Source: Rhizophagus sp. LPA8_4_AMF
Lineage: Eukaryota; Glomeromycota; Glomeromycetes; Glomerales; Glomeraceae
DNA: 64,000 nucleotides
Assembly: GCA_021464525.1 (NCBI GenBank)
Contig: JADRCO010000003.1
Span: forward strand, 1 to 64,000
Direction: 5' to 3'
Shown here: in pieces, positions 24,225 to 38,301 of the stretch
How the letters are laid out: each line of letters opens with the position of its first letter
How positions within the stretch are numbered: position 1 is the stretch's first letter
The notes under the pieces: model-generated
The model's database searches: none
The model's input: the letters and a program-made list of their open reading frames with translations, nothing else
Told to the model about the DNA's origin: nothing
Position numbers and translations under genes: made by a program

Positions 24225-25642
24225 TTATTGCCAAAAATTTCTCAATTTCCATAAAGATATAGCAAGTTGTTTAGTATGCGGCATACATATTATACCAATC
24301 ATATTTTGATTTTCTTTCAATTGGGCATATTCTTTGATTTTTCTAATTCCTTCATCACCCCAGATAGTTTTAACATAATAAAATGGAATATTTTGAGTTA
24401 CATAGTTATTATTGTAAGATACTTTTCTCAATGAACAAATATGATTTGAAGGTATTTCTAAGGGTATATAAGAATCCTCTGATTTCTTTAATTTCGTTGA
24501 TTTTATATTATAATATTCATTTTCACTCTTATCATCCGATTCTTCTTCAATCATCTTATCCGAAGGGTCATCAAGCATCAATACACATTGTAAACCTCTA
24601 ATAGATTTATGATAATCTACATAATAATGACCTAAATCTTTGATAATGGGTAAAAAAGCTTCCTCTTTTTTCATAGGAAATTTAATTGTACCCAATTTTT
24701 CATTAATTCTATCAAATCTTAATATAGAATCTTCAACAAGTAAATTCCAAACATGTTCATGCATATCTTCTCTCCAATATGCTCTATTATCAATTGATTT
24801 ATATTTACCTATTTTCAAAAAAATAAATTAATTAATTAATTAATTAAATAAATCAATAAATCAAGAATCAAATTTCTTTTTTGAAAAATTTTCTTGAAAC
24901 AATTACCTTCCTTAAAACAATTCTGTAATATTTTAGCATTACATCTTACCCAATAACCTTTACCAGGTCTTTTTGAACCACCTTCTTCCCTAAAATCTGG
25001 TACGATCCATACTGAAGATGTTTCACTATCATAAGCTCTTATGAACCTTATCAAGAAATCTATAAAATAAATGAAAGTTTAAATCTAATGTATTTAACGA
25101 TTTGGAATGAAATTATAACTATTATAATGATACATACCTTGAGGAAACCATCTTTGATGATAAATACATTGACGAATTGGCGATCCAATTATTGAAGCTT
25201 ATATTTAGACAAAAAGACAAAAAGAAAAAAATATATGTAAAAATATATTAAATAGACAAATGAGAAAAAATTAAAAAAATTTATATACAAATTTATTTTT
25301 ACCATAAGGATTAGAAAAAACATATTTTTCCAAGCTTTTTAGCTTTTTGAAATCAACTCCTTTTGGTGCTGGAGCTCTTTTATATTTTGGTAATTCCGCA
25401 TAAGGTCCTTGAGGATCAAGTAAAATTGATAGAGTTTCTTCTTCTTCTACTTCTTTATTAGGATCAAATTTTAATTTAAACTTAGTATGTTTATAAATTT
25501 CATTAGGAGTTTCTATTGAAAAAGTTGTAAATTTAGAAATATTTACTAGATTATTTTGATATTTTTTTAAAATAAAATATGGATAATTATTGCATTTTGT
25601 AAGAGTAGAAGCTAGAAAAATTGAACGATGGAATGTATGCAT
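24225..25642 (-). CDS. Unrecognised protein, probably mitochondrial
   Basis: Four exons (25642-25303, 25197-25138, 25059-24907, 24808-24225) join in phase to 378 residues. The first 45 residues are basic and poor in acids (MHTFHRSIFLASTLTKC), as in a mitochondrial presequence. The middle reads SNPYASIIGSPIRQC and DFLIRFIRAYDSE, followed by VWIVPDFREE; the latter half is mixed helical with an acidic insert near residues 285-300 (MIEEESDDKSE). The layout suggests a conserved fungal mitochondrial protein, perhaps linked to the mitoribosome or respiratory function, but no named family is recognised. A CACGTG box lies 64 bp upstream at 25706-25711. Confidence 0.75.
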
Positions 25643-26450
25643 ACTATCAATTTAAGCGTGGCAACGTAGATTTTTTTTTTTAAAAAAAGGATGTGGTTGT
25701 AAAAGCACGTGACATTTTGACGTTACTCGATGTAGATCTATAAATTCGTACTTAGATCAGGAGAAGTAGCGGATAGCATCGAAAAATTTTTAGGAGGAAA
25801 AGTTAGTAAATAAAACATGAGCAATATACGCTTGCAAATAAGACTAAAATTAGAGTGAAGCATTAATTATTAGCATTTTTGGTCAATAAAAATAGCTTTC
25901 CAGATTCAAAATTTCCGCAGTTATAAAGTGATCATCATTAAATATGATAGTGAATAATTACGGATTCTAAGATAAGATAGTATTCTAATGACGAAAATAT
26001 TTTTTAATGAATCAATATTTAACAACATTTATTTCCAAATAAAAACTTTGCAAACAATACGACAAATATTATATTCTTGAATTACAAAAAATCGTAAACT
26101 CATAAATCTAATACTCTTTAAGAATATTAAAAGTACATTATAATAAAAGATAAAAGTTGAAAAATTTTTTTTTTTGTTATTCGGCATGATATAAATTGGT
26201 AATAAATATCATCATTTCTTATCGATAGATTAACCATAATCTCTTCTTTTCGTTACTTCGTATGAATACGTGTAAATAGATATCTATTTTTCCTTATAAC
26301 TCGAACATATACTTTCAAATATCTACTATAGTGAGAAAAAAATAAACAACGATAATAAAATAATTATTCATTTTTATTCTTTTAACCTTCAAGATATATT
26401 TATTTTGTTTGCAAAAACAATTCTCATGCAACTATTCAAAACAATCATAT
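25643..26450. other. Intergenic region
   Basis: Promoter side of the gene at 24225-25642 and 3' flank of PGS1. No gene or repeat is recognised apart from the CACGTG box at 25706-25711. Confidence 0.45.
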
Positions 26451-28619
26451 TCATAACATTGTTCTAATTAATCTGGTTGCAACTCCAACAAGATATGGAA
26501 CTTTTCTATCAATTTGCTGAAAAGTTTCCTTTGTTACTTCTTCAGTATACTTAGACATATTCTCCAATTCCTATGGATGTATTAAATTATTAGCAATATC
26601 AAAAAAACTGTCTTAAAAACAAATCAAGGTTAAAAATCAATAATTACATCATGTATTGCCTTTCTCAATTGTGTATTTTCTGTTATCAAGATTGCCTGTG
26701 CTTCAAGATCTCTTTCAGTTGATCGATATCCATAATTGGAGGATCCAATTATGGTCAGACTTGGCCACGATTCTCCATCAAGATAACACCACAATCCTGG
26801 TTCAAGATAATTATAAGAATGGCGTAATGAATAAATCAAAATAAAAAGAGAAGCTAATAACACACCTTTCGCATGAAAGGTCCATCCTGGCCTCTTGTAT
26901 TCTTGTATTTTAATTAAATGTTCTTTTCCATAATGGCAAATATCCGAATAAAATTGTTTTTCTAAAAATGTATAAGCTTGTGGAATATATTTTGAAATAC
27001 CTTTAGATTTATAAAATCCATTTGCCTTGAAAATTATAATCAAGTTAAAAATCATAATATGAATGAATAATAAATATAATATATATATTTATAGTTTTAT
27101 GTTCCCATACAAAGTACCTCTGGTGAAGCAGCCAATAATTGAAATTTTGCTCTAGCATTCAAAACTTTCTCTTTATAACTTTGAGTAAAATTAAAATATC
27201 CGGATGTAAAAAATACTCTGCAAAACTTATTTTCATTAACATTACTTTTATTTCCCTTCATTGAAATTGCGTCCAAAACAATAAATGTTGCGAGCTCATC
27301 TTGTCTAATGTATAAAGGATTCATTTGTATAATCGGAAAGATAATCGTATCATATTTCTGTAAAGATAAATTACGATCTTGTTCAATACTATGTATTATC
27401 CATCTCTTAATAAAATTATTCATGATGAGAGAAGAATTTTTCCTAAATAAAGTACTTTGTGTTACAGGATCTGGATGTTTCTTTAAAACCAACTTAAAAG
27501 AATCTTCATCTACAAGTTTAGTTGGGCTCAATCTGTATGAAAAAGACGCTACCGTTTCTACAAGATCTGCAAAATAATTTGTCAAGGATGGTGTGTTTTC
27601 AAATAACATATATCTATCTTGTCTGTTGGTAAAATAATCATGATTCAAATTGGCGCTAAAAGAATTTAACAAAACTTTAATTAACTTGTGTTAAGGAAAA
27701 AATAAAACAAAGTATTTACACTTACCCACTTAATAATAGATTGTTGTCAAAAACAAAAGATTTAATATGCATTAATCCGATCCCCTCATTGAATCTAGCA
27801 GGAATAAATTTTTTCAATATTCCCGTCAAATCTGGGGTATGATATAAAGATACTGTTACTTGATCTGGAAACTCTTTTACAAGTGGTAAAAGAAGGCATG
27901 CAGGACTTTTATCTGAAGGTGTTTGACCAGTACGTGTAGACCGCAAACAATCAAGCAATATATGAACTTTCAATTGCTTGGTTTTCTTTATTGCTATTCT
28001 CAGTGTATTAATCTATTAATATTAAAAAAATAATTGTCAAATAATCTAAAAAAGCGAAAAATTTACTATGGCTAAAAATATAACAACAACCAAATTACAT
28101 TATTTTACCAAATCCTTTTCACTATAGCCAATGTACAATGCAGCTATAAAAATTCGCTCTTTAGCAACAAGTATTTGGGACTATAAAGAAAACAATTAAA
28201 TTAGAAACCATTGATAAATTAAAAAATGGTGCATTATTGATTACCTTTAGTTCTTCATAAAACTCTTTTGGTTCTTGAAGGAGCCTTATTTGTTCTCCAT
28301 TAAGCAAAAAATATGGAGATATCTTTAATAAATCTTTAAAATTATTATATGGTGACTTTTCTATATATTCGTTAATAAAAGAACTATAATTAGAAATTAA
28401 AATCTGTTGAGGTTTCAATTTGTGTTTTTGCTTATTTTGATTATAAGAAGAATGGGTTGTGCTTGAAACAAAACGAGTAAAAATTCGTTTACTTTTAAAT
28501 AATGATAAAAGTTTATTAGAAGAACGTATATTATTTATTGAGAAATATTGAGAAAAGTTATTTATATTTCGTTTCTGCGAAAATTTCAAAATTAATTCTG
28601 ATATCGTAGGTATCTTCAT
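26451..28619 (-). CDS. PGS1: Phosphatidylglycerophosphate synthase (PLD type)
   Basis: Seven exons (28619-28245, 28180-28109, 28012-27726, 27655-27118, 27025-26866, 26796-26648, 26570-26451) join in phase to 566 residues. The enzyme condenses CDP-diacylglycerol with glycerol-3-phosphate to phosphatidylglycerophosphate, the committed step to cardiolipin, in the mitochondrial inner membrane. The start is MKIPTISEL, followed by a basic presequence-like stretch. The first phospholipase-D motif is HIKSFVFDNNLLLSGANLN and the second is HAKG, then SLTIIGSSNYGYRSTERDL; both are diagnostic for PGS1. The C-terminus ends in an amphipathic stretch (VPYLVGVATRLIRTML). The intron at 26797-26865 splits the second HxK motif, is 69 nt long and has no in-frame stop, so its retention would give a 23-residue insertion rather than truncation. 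The gene is head-to-head with ECM29. Confidence 0.94.
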
Positions 28620-28880
28620 CGTAAAATAAAAAATGATTTCGTCAAGGGATGCGTAACTGCCTACGATAGTGATTACGAAAAAAAAATGTTCACAATTACG
28701 CGTTATAAATTTATAACGCAAAAATGAATTACGCAATTTTCTTGATCAGATCGACATTTTTTTTTATAAATACTGCAAAAAGTTTCACGATCATCGAAAT
28801 TTTAATCAAATTACATAATTTTACCTGTTAACTAATATATTAAAAACTACTACCTATTTTCTTTATATGCAAGAGATAGA
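28620..28880. promoter_or_regulatory. Divergent promoter of PGS1 and ECM29
   Basis: The two start codons are 261 bp apart on opposite strands. The interval holds a perfect 20-nt palindrome at 28700-28719 (GCGTTATAAATTTATAACGC) and related ACGC/GCGT words nearby (ttacgcatcc at 28646-28655 on the minus strand, ttacgcaa at 28730). The palindrome is a candidate binding site for a dimeric regulator; the function is inferred. Confidence 0.55.
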
Positions 28881-31800
28881 ATGGCAGAAAAAGAAATAGG
28901 TTAGAATTTTTTCCGAAAAAGTAATTGATTCAATTTTTTAAAATTAATAAAAAATTTATTAATGTAATTTCAGAATTACTTGAAAATGTGGAGCTTCGAT
29001 TTGCTCTTGCTGAAACTGATCAGCAATTAGAAAAGACTCTTAATATTTTTTTAAGCCCTGTTCTTTTAAAGCTGGAAAGTCCACATGAAATTGTGAAAAC
29101 AAAGGTTAGAGAAATTTTTTTAATTGAGCTATTAGAAAGAAATACTCAATGTCTTTCTTTGATTAGGTAATGAGCATTTTAGCTCATATTAACAAACGTG
29201 TTCGGCCTAAAACAAACATCAAACTTCCATTGGCCTCTCTTTTGGATCTTGTTTGTACAGAAGAGGTTACTAAATCAATATTTGTTAAGAATTTCGGTAT
29301 TATGTACCTTGAAATGGCTTATGATAGATTAACGGAAGAGGTAAGGAGGTAATATCGGTAACTCGCTCTTCTTCCATCGTATGAATGAGTACAATTCTTG
29401 GATGGAAATATTTTCGTTGCTTCAAATATTCTATTATATTTTGCATAGGAACAAATCACAAATCTACCAAGTTTGATTAAAGGCATTGCTTCAAAGCCTC
29501 TTAACCAAAAGCAAACATTAATGCATATTATACTTTTGGTAATTAAAAGAATATATTAAATTGTTTTTTTTTTTAATTAAAAAAAAGGTATTTACGTTTG
29601 TATTCGGTTATTTATAGGTATTGCAAAAGTATAAACCAAAAGAGGCAGAGTCGCCTTCTGATCTTGACCCGATTGATTTTACGTCACGTCCTGATGATGC
29701 TAAATTTTTGCTAGAATCATTCTTAGATATTATTCTATATACACCTATTCAGCCTAGGCAACCAAATCAGCAACCTGTCACTGGGTAAGACAATCTTAAA
29801 GCTACGCGTTCATATCATGTGATTCGCTCATAAATTAAACTATCATATAGACAACAAGAAGGATCTCAAAATCCCCAACCTGTTCGATTACCATCTGTTC
29901 CACCAGGACTTAGTGCAAATGCCGTTAAGTTTGTAACTAATGATGGAAAAGCACAATGGGCTTCTAAAAATTCGGAGTTAATATCGATTAAGGTCAGTCT
30001 TAACTTTCTGTTTGTAATATAAAAATGTATATTTTTATTAATAATTTTCCTTGAAATAGATTGGGATTCTTCGATTTGTTAATTCTTCTGTATTATTACC
30101 AGACTCGCTACCCGATAGTATACATTTTAAGAAATTCTTAATATTATTGGCTGCATCATGTGATTCTGCTCATGAAATTGTTGATGGTGGTGAAAATGGC
30201 CTTAAGAGAATGAAGAAACCAGATATGGAAGATAAAATGGTATTTATAGATATCTTTGGATTATATCGTAGTTAAATTATGTAATATTTAATCAAATTTC
30301 AGGTTGTGGATGGATTATACTATTTATATCAAGGTAATAATCCTGGGTCAGTTGCAAAACAAGGTATATTATGCTTCACTTATTTTAAGGGAAATGGTTA
30401 TTAGTGGTTTCGGATGAGTTATTAAATTGATTTGTTAGGTCAACAAGAGACATTGCGTCATCAGGCTTCTCAAACTCTTAGATATAAGATTATGGGCTAT
30501 CTTTGTAAATCCAGATTAGCAGCCAATACGTTTCCTGCTATGATTCAAGTTTCTTTTGACTGTCTTTATGGTAAGAAAAAATAACAATCTCTTTATTTAA
30601 TTATAATATATTAGTAAATATTTATCACTTCTTTATGATCGTTAAGGTCCCACAACAAATACAAAATTGCAAAATCAAGGAATGTGGTTTGTTCAATGGA
30701 TAGCAAGAATGGTAATGACAAAAGAACGAGATCTTATTAAAAAAAAAAATTAATAAAATACTAAAAACATTGAAATATTATTTTTTAGGGTGATTCTTCG
30801 CGATTAAAACCCGTTGCTCCAGTTTTATTATCTGGACTATTAAAGTTTATTAATGAACATGGTATATATCGTATAATTACTATATTAATTATGGATCGAG
30901 CGATTTTTCTAAATTTTAATGTTTACGTTAGATAAAGAAAGCTTAAAATCAGAAAAAGAGGATTTGAGAGGATTTGCTTATGTGGCAGTTAGTTTGCTGG
31001 CAAGACGAGGTATTTATAATTTCTCGACTTTGTGAAAATTTTTATATTTAACGTTTTAATAATAAGAACTTATGACAACAGTTCCAGAGATTTTCCGTAA
31101 AGATTTATCTGTACTTGCGAACTTCTTTACAGCTGTCACAATGGAAACGAAAAATGTTAGAGTATCCGTTCAAGAGGCTTTATCTAATATGGTGGAAGCA
31201 TATCAAGATGTTGAAACTTGGGCTAATGAAGATGTTATCAGAACTATTGAAAGTATCCTGGAGGAGAATATAGATAAGGTATTAAAAGTCTAATTTGTCG
31301 TATTTCAGTTTATCCTGATTAACTAATCGTTTATTTACTATACTAAGCCAGGACACCAAGCACGTTTTTGTGCTGTTAAATATGCAGTATCATTATTTCC
31401 ATTTTCTCATGTTCTCTCTCGATATATTTGTCTTCTTGCCTCAGCTGATGAAAAGTTAGAAGTTAGAGAGATGGCATCCCGTGGTTTAGCATTTCCTAAT
31501 TCAAGAGCTCCTAAACTTTATCCAAATCAGCCGGATGATGAAATTAAAATTCCTTCTTTTTTGAAATTTGTTAATTTTATTAATAATAAATCGTCTCAAC
31601 GAACAGAGAAAGTCGAACAGCTCAGTTATGATCAATCTAATTCTAAATTTAATTTAGCCATATCTTCAACTATGGTTCTAGATTCATCATCTTTTGTACA
31701 ATTTAATGAATTTAATGATACTTTACAATCTAGCCAATCTACTGGAAAAAAGTATGTTTCGGGATATCGTACAGAAGTTTATATTAATATCTTGCGATTT

Positions 31801-34800
31801 CTTAGAAATTTAATGATTGTAAATGCAGATCCAACTGCGCCAGTTGATGAATTAATTGATGAACTTGATGGTGAAAATAAACTATTTGATTCTAATGTAC
31901 GTGCACGAGTTAAAAGTTGGATAAAAGAGCAATGGAAGGCTGATCAGGAAATGACGGATCAGATGGAATTGGATGAACCTCAATATAGTGGAGCACTTAA
32001 TGTATATCTTGGGCTGATTGAGAGAGGGTTAACAAGCAAAGGCCAAATTGGTGAGCAAATACATGTCTTATGATATTCTATTGTTATTGCTATTTTTACT
32101 GATATTAACATTCTCTTAAATAAAAAGACGCATTATTGCAATCTACTTCATCATCGTGTCTTTTGGAACTAATATCTCTTGGGCCATCTTCTCTTTCTCG
32201 ATCTTATGAAAATCGAATTAGCTGGATAAAGGTCAGCCCCTAAATATAAAATTTATTTTTACTGATACAAATTTCGTATATTAACACGTTTGATCGATTT
32301 TATAGACCTTTTTGAGTATAACAAAGCTCGAAGTACGTAATTCCATGGCCCACGTCCTTGGTATAGTGAGCACAAGTGAGTTAGAAAATAGTCCTGAGAG
32401 GTGCACAATCATTCAAGATTTAATAAATGAATTCATGACGATTGCAAGAGATCGTTCTCGACAGGTTTGGGATTTATTTATTTTTTGTTTTTTAACAGAA
32501 TTTGTTTTTGAAATCTAATAGAATATATAATTTTAAATAGACATCCGAATATCATCACGGAAGTATCCTTGCTTTGGGATATATAATTGGTCGATTGACT
32601 TATCGATATCCTACAACGTTTAAATCTATGGTATCACAAGATCTTATAATAGAAGCAATTGAACTGATTACTTCAGATTTAGATTCATCAACAAGTTTGC
32701 GTGTTATTGGCGCATCGAGATCTTTGAGTGAGGCTTGTAGATACACTTCATTATCAGTTTTCTCAGATATCAACGATAAAGGAAAAGACAAGATCGGTGA
32801 AAAGTCATCTGGTACAGATTTTCTCACAAATATTGTGGAGAAATTAATTAATATTGTTAAGACCACCAAAGATGTTAAGGTATGTTTATAATTGTTTATA
32901 AATTTGAAAATGGTTATATATTTGATTAAGATAATTTGATTATGGTAGACACAAGAAATATCTATTACTGCACTTGGTCATATTGCACTTGGAGAACCTA
33001 CATATTCAGAAAAGGTTTTATCATTATTCTATGACCTAGCAACAACTATTAATAAACAAGTAGAGGTTCATTTTACGATTGGCGCGTCAATCACTTGTAT
33101 AACTGCGGGGTGGGAGAGTAATGAAATGGATCAATATTTGGATATTGCTGATGTTCCACCTCCATCGATGACGATTGACAATGCTGTAATGGAAGGAGTT
33201 TTAAACAAGATATTCAATGATTTATTACCTTCAAACAAGACGTCGGCGAAAAAAGCTGTTTGTGTTTGGATGTTGTGTTTAGTAAAATTCTGTTCTAAAC
33301 ATATAGTGGTTAAGGTAATGTGAAAGCAATATATTAAATTTATTAATGTTCTTGTGAAGATTCGAACATTTTACACATACAATTTATTTTTTAGGCTACA
33401 TTGCCTAGAATACATGGAGCATTTTCTCTTCTTTTGGCGGATCGCGACGGTATTTATTTTTTTTATCTTTTCTTTAAATTTACATTTAACAAGTAAATGA
33501 AAGCCTTATCTTCTTTTTTTTAAAGAATTTACTCAGGAAGTTGCTTCCAAGGGTATTGGTCTTGTTTATGAATTAGGAGATCAAAAGATGAAAGAACGGC
33601 TTGTCGATTCTCTTGTCGAAATGTTTAGTGAGGGAAAACGTCCAAAGGAAACAATAGATCGAGATACCCAATTGTTTGATTCAAGTTCACTTGGTCAAAC
33701 TCCTGATGGATCAGCCATTTCAACTTATCAATCTATTCTTTCGTTGGCTTCTGATATGAACCAGCCGGAGTTAGTTTACAAATTTATGCAACTAGCTAGT
33801 CATAATGCTATGTGGCAATCACGTAAGGGAGCGGCATTTGGATTCTCATCTATTCTTGCTCAAGCAGAGAAGGAGGTGGAACCGTATTTGAAAGATTTAA
33901 TACCTAGGTTATATAGATTTCAATATGACCCTAACCCTAGAGTAAATGAAGCTATGACAAGTATTTGGAGAACTTTGGTGAAAGATCCAAAGAACGCTAT
34001 TGATGAATATTTTGATGTAATTGTTAAAGATTTACTTAAAGGACTTGGTGATAGATTATGGAGAACTAGAGAATCTAGGTGACTTTTGGTTTAATTTGTT
34101 TATGATTTCTTTTCGAAACCATTTGCCTAAAACATTATTTTTTTTGCAGTGCCAATGCTTTAACGGATTTATTGCAAGGAAGACAAATTCAACAACTTGA
34201 ACCATATTTACAGGAACTATGGAATATGAGTTTTAGAGCCTTGGATGATATCAAAGTTTGTATATTTAAGTTATTATATTTTTTTTGAATTTTGATATTC
34301 ATTTAACATTTCAATATTTATTTTTAGGAAAGTGTACGAATAGCAGCATTTAAAACTTGTCGCACATTAACAAAAATTACAGTGAAATACTGTGATCCTG
34401 CTAATGTGTCCGTTGAAAATGGGCAAAAAGTTATGAATATTATAATGCCTTTCTTATTATCGAAAGGACTAGTATCAGATGCCGAAGATGTTCGCAAATT
34501 TTCTTTGACAACGATTCTTAAAATTTGTGAAATTGCTAAAGAATTATTGAAACCACATATTACAGAAATTGTTGATAAGTTATTGGAGAGTTTATCCAGC
34601 ATGGAACCTCAAGTCATGAGTATATAATTATTGCAATTTTTTCTTATTATTATATAATTAGATTTATACTAAATGGATTGAACTTGATAGATTATTTAAG
34701 TTTTCATGTCGAAAAGTATGATGTCACGCAGGAACAGGTTTGTGTTGTATTTCGTTATAGATATTTATCGTCATGTTCAAACTTACGATATTATTTCCCC

Positions 34801-36853
34801 CTTATAGCTTGAAAACACCCGTTTATCAGCAACCAAAATGTCTCCAATGATGGAGGGCATCGAATCTTGTATTGATTATATTGATGAAAAAGTCATAGAA
34901 GTTTTAACTCCTAGGTTGCTTCAACTTATACGTAAGGGAGTTGGTTTACCAACAAAGGTATTTATTTATTTAATTTAAACTAAATAGGTTCTCTTTTACT
35001 AATAATTTTATTAAAAATATTTAGGCTGGATGTGCAAGATTTTTAGTGTCAATGTGTATTAAAAAAGCTGAAATAATAAGACCTCATGCTAATACTTATT
35101 TGAAAGTTCTAAGTGGATCAATTCTTGATACTTCACCTGCAGTTCGCAAATCATACGCTGTTGCTGTTGGTTATGTTGCACATTTGGCTTCTGATAACAC
35201 TTTGGCTAAGTTTATTGAACATTTGAAGAAAATTTATTGTGAAAATAGTGGTATGTATAAACATTCCGATTCTTAAAAATGTTTAAATTATTGTTATAAT
35301 TCTATATCTATTTTTTTTTTAAATAGAAGGAGAAATTAGATCGGTTGCTGGAATTACGGTGCTTGAGATATCAAAGCATGCATCTGATGAATTAAAAAGA
35401 ATTTATGTAGAGGTTTTACCGCTCACTTATTATGGCAAGCATGATTCTGATTCAAACATAAAAAGTGTGTGGGATGATGTTTGGGAAGATAATACTGCTG
35501 GTAAGACATTAATTATGGTTGTTAAAAAGGATAATTTTTCAAATTCAATAATTCTATTATAAATTGAAGGATCTACGGGAACAATTAAATTGTATTTAAG
35601 TGAATTGATTTCTCTATCGTCGGCATTATTGAAATCACCTTCATGGCCTACTAAAAGACAAGCTGCATTAACAATAGCTGATGTTGCCAAATCAATAGGT
35701 TAAGATTCATCTTCTATTATTTCTTTCCCGTAGTTTGTATATCTACTGTACAAATTATAAAATATAAAAATTTTCTTATCTATTTTTAGAACAAGGTTTG
35801 ATGCCATATATGCATCAAGTTCTTCCATTATTATTGGATGGATTATCAGGAAGAACTTGGGCTGGAAAAGAAGCTCTTGTTGAAGCGTTGACAACAGCTT
35901 CTGTTTCTTGTCGAAAATATTTTGAAAATAACGAAAATCGTGCACAGTTAGACATTATAGCTAACGTATTTAAAATTCAATATATCATATTTATTTGACC
36001 ATCATTCTTCGTATGTTTACCTTTTTGTAATTTTAGGTTCTTGTGCGCGAAAGTAAAAAAGCGAATAAGCAATACAAGCGTATTTGTATCGATAATCTTG
36101 GAAAATTTGCTGATACTTATAGTGATACGTTAGTAATTTATCCTGAAGTCAAAGAATTTTTAACCGAATTAGCGACAGGTGAACAAGATCCTGATGAAAT
36201 GGATGAAGATGATGCAAAAGAAAGACCATTATTTTTATTGGTCAAAGCAAGTGCAATGAAATGCCTTGGATTAGTTTGGCCAAAGGAAAAAGAAGTTCAA
36301 AGTAAGAAATGTCTTTATCTGCTGTGATATATATTGAAAGCTACAAATTATATTTAATTTTATCATCGTTCTTCGCAGTACAACACTCCAAAGAACTTGG
36401 TAAATTATTAGCGAATTCTTTAAAATCTGGCAAAAATGTTTGGAATGTACGTTTGTGTGTATTAGAATCTCTTGAAAAATATATTGAAAAATTGGACTTT
36501 AGTGGACAACATGTTCAAACACTTGAAGAAGAAACTTTAAATAGTATATTTGAAGGTTTGAAAGAAGGATTATTAGACACCAAATACGTGGCAGTTCGTA
36601 CTGCAAGTTTTGATACTTTGAAGAAAGTTGTTGATAAAATTAAAGGTAAATAAAATATTCAATCGGATTTTCCTATTATGTTGTTTTATATTCAATTAAT
36701 TACAATCATTTTTTTATAGGTACTTCGTTAATACTTTCTTCATTGGTTAAAGAAAAATTGTTGGAAACTATTACTGTTGCCGAAAAAGATCCTGTAGCAA
36801 ATATTTCTGATTCTGCTAAAGAATTACGCAGGGAATTACTAACAAGCACCTAA
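28881..36853 (+). CDS. ECM29: Proteasome adaptor and scaffold ECM29
   Basis: A HEAT-repeat protein spread over about 31 short exons. The first is 28881-28899 (MAEKEI); the second starts at 28974 (ELLENVELRFALAETDQQL), the third at 29167, and the last runs from 36721 to the stop at 36851-36853. Recognisable ECM29 stretches include HINKRVRPKTNIKLPLASLL, then the SAVAEVE-poor middle with repeated helical pairs, LASHNAMWQSRKGAAFGFS, YDPNPRVNEAMTSIWRTLV and GDRLWRTRESS. ECM29 ties the 19S regulator to the 20S core and acts in proteasome quality control and transport; it is essentially all HEAT repeats (about 1,800 residues in yeast and human). Typical exon ends are 29340, 32065 and 34078, and several joins were checked by phase. 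Intron density is much higher than in the neighbouring single-exon families, in line with an old, conserved gene. Confidence 0.92.
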
Positions 36854-37229
36854 CCTATTGAGTGATAATGTAATGAAATTAAAGGTAATATAATGATTTA
36901 TGTATGAAAATCTATTATTGTACAAAATTTTTTTCTAATCCCCCACCCTTATTAAATCAGGTGATTTCTGTAAACGTTTCCTTAAATTTAGTCTTAACTG
37001 ACCCTGTATCGGTCCGTAGTACATTATAGATTCTTTCTCTAGATGCTTAAATTATATTTTCAATGATCTTATTAATTTTAATATATTAATGATCTAATTA
37101 ATTTTAATTTTAATATATTAATGTAATCTGTAATTTGTATAAGTAATAAAAGCATATAATTTTAAATTTTTATTGAACGACTTTTATACATATATTAATA
37201 AGAAACTTTACTTAGAAATTCCCTTTAGA
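36854..37229. other. Convergent 3' flanks
   Basis: Short AT-rich interval between the ends of ECM29 and the minus-strand basic protein gene. It holds a short imperfect direct repeat of attaattttaatatattaat near 37072-37122. No gene is present. Confidence 0.5.
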
Positions 37230-38301
37230 CTAAGCTCTCTTTTCATGAAAACTCGAATTTTTTTTAGATGATATACAAATTTTTCCTATCGATCCAATAT
37301 TTGACCTCCACCCATATGCATATCCTTTACCACCTGTCGGCCAACCAGGGCAATTTCCACCTTGAATTCTTTTCTTAACTAATCCTTTAATAAAATTATT
37401 TAAAAATATGTAAAATTCATTAATATATAAATTATATTATTATTTATTACCTTTTTTCTCAGCATCTCTTCTCTTCTTACTTTTCCTTCGTTTTGGCTTA
37501 ACTCTTTGTTCTTCAACATTATAAGGGACATTTAATACTTTATTAGGTACTAAATGACGTTCCCAGGGAATTTTTGACTCTTGAATAATTTGCTCAAAAG
37601 TTACTGTCACCGAATTTATTCTTTTCATATGATCTGGATTATCTCTTTTATAATAATGAACATAGAATAACACAATTTACTTTCTGTAAAGAATGAGCTA
37701 TGGATCAATTATATTTTACCTTGATTCATTATTATCAACTTTATTTCTTAGCATTTGTTCTACAAACTCATTATAATCTTTTATCTCTTTTGATTCAAGG
37801 GAAATCTTCGAAGGAGGACCACATGCGAACAATCGAAATACTAAATATCACACATTTTTCCTAAGAAAATTATTTTCTTTTAAATTCAAAAATAAAAGTG
37901 GATTTAATTATTTCATACTTTGTTCGTTATCATCATTGTCTAAATTGTGAGATTCTTCTTCAATTTCTTTATTGTCATCTTAAAGAATTTTATATAAGAA
38001 ATAATTGTCAACAAATTTCTTTCTAAAATCAATCAAATACACGTATGTACATAAAATCATACCTTCCATACATACAAATTCACTATTCAATCTTTCAAAC
38101 AATTTCATTTTTACATAATCTATAAAATCATCATCACTAAAATCATCTTGTTCATTGAATAATGATTTTCTTGAAACAATTGTTGTATCATGAGATAAAT
38201 TAAGAATTTTACTTGATCTATAAATTTTAAAATAATTAAAATGAATTAGCTTCTTTGTATTTATAAACTTTAGAAAATTTGAATAATTACCGTTTATTCA
38301 T
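37230..38301 (-). CDS. Small basic protein, possibly DUF2011-like
   Basis: Six exons (38301-38291, 38217-38063, 37978-37919, 37840-37720, 37644-37451, 37384-37230) join in phase to 231 residues, starting MNKRSSKIL. An acidic first half (DDFSDDDFIDYVKMKLFERL, then EIEEESHNLDNDDNEQ) is followed by IFRLFACGPPSKISLES, a PWERHLVPNKVL stretch and a strongly basic segment (KPKRRKSKKRRDAEKKG) that looks like a nuclear or nucleolar signal. The FRLF motif followed by a basic tract recalls the fungal DUF2011 family, but this is from memory and only tentative. The function is unknown; a role in ribosome assembly is a guess from the charge pattern. The gene is divergent from PRO1. Confidence 0.75.
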
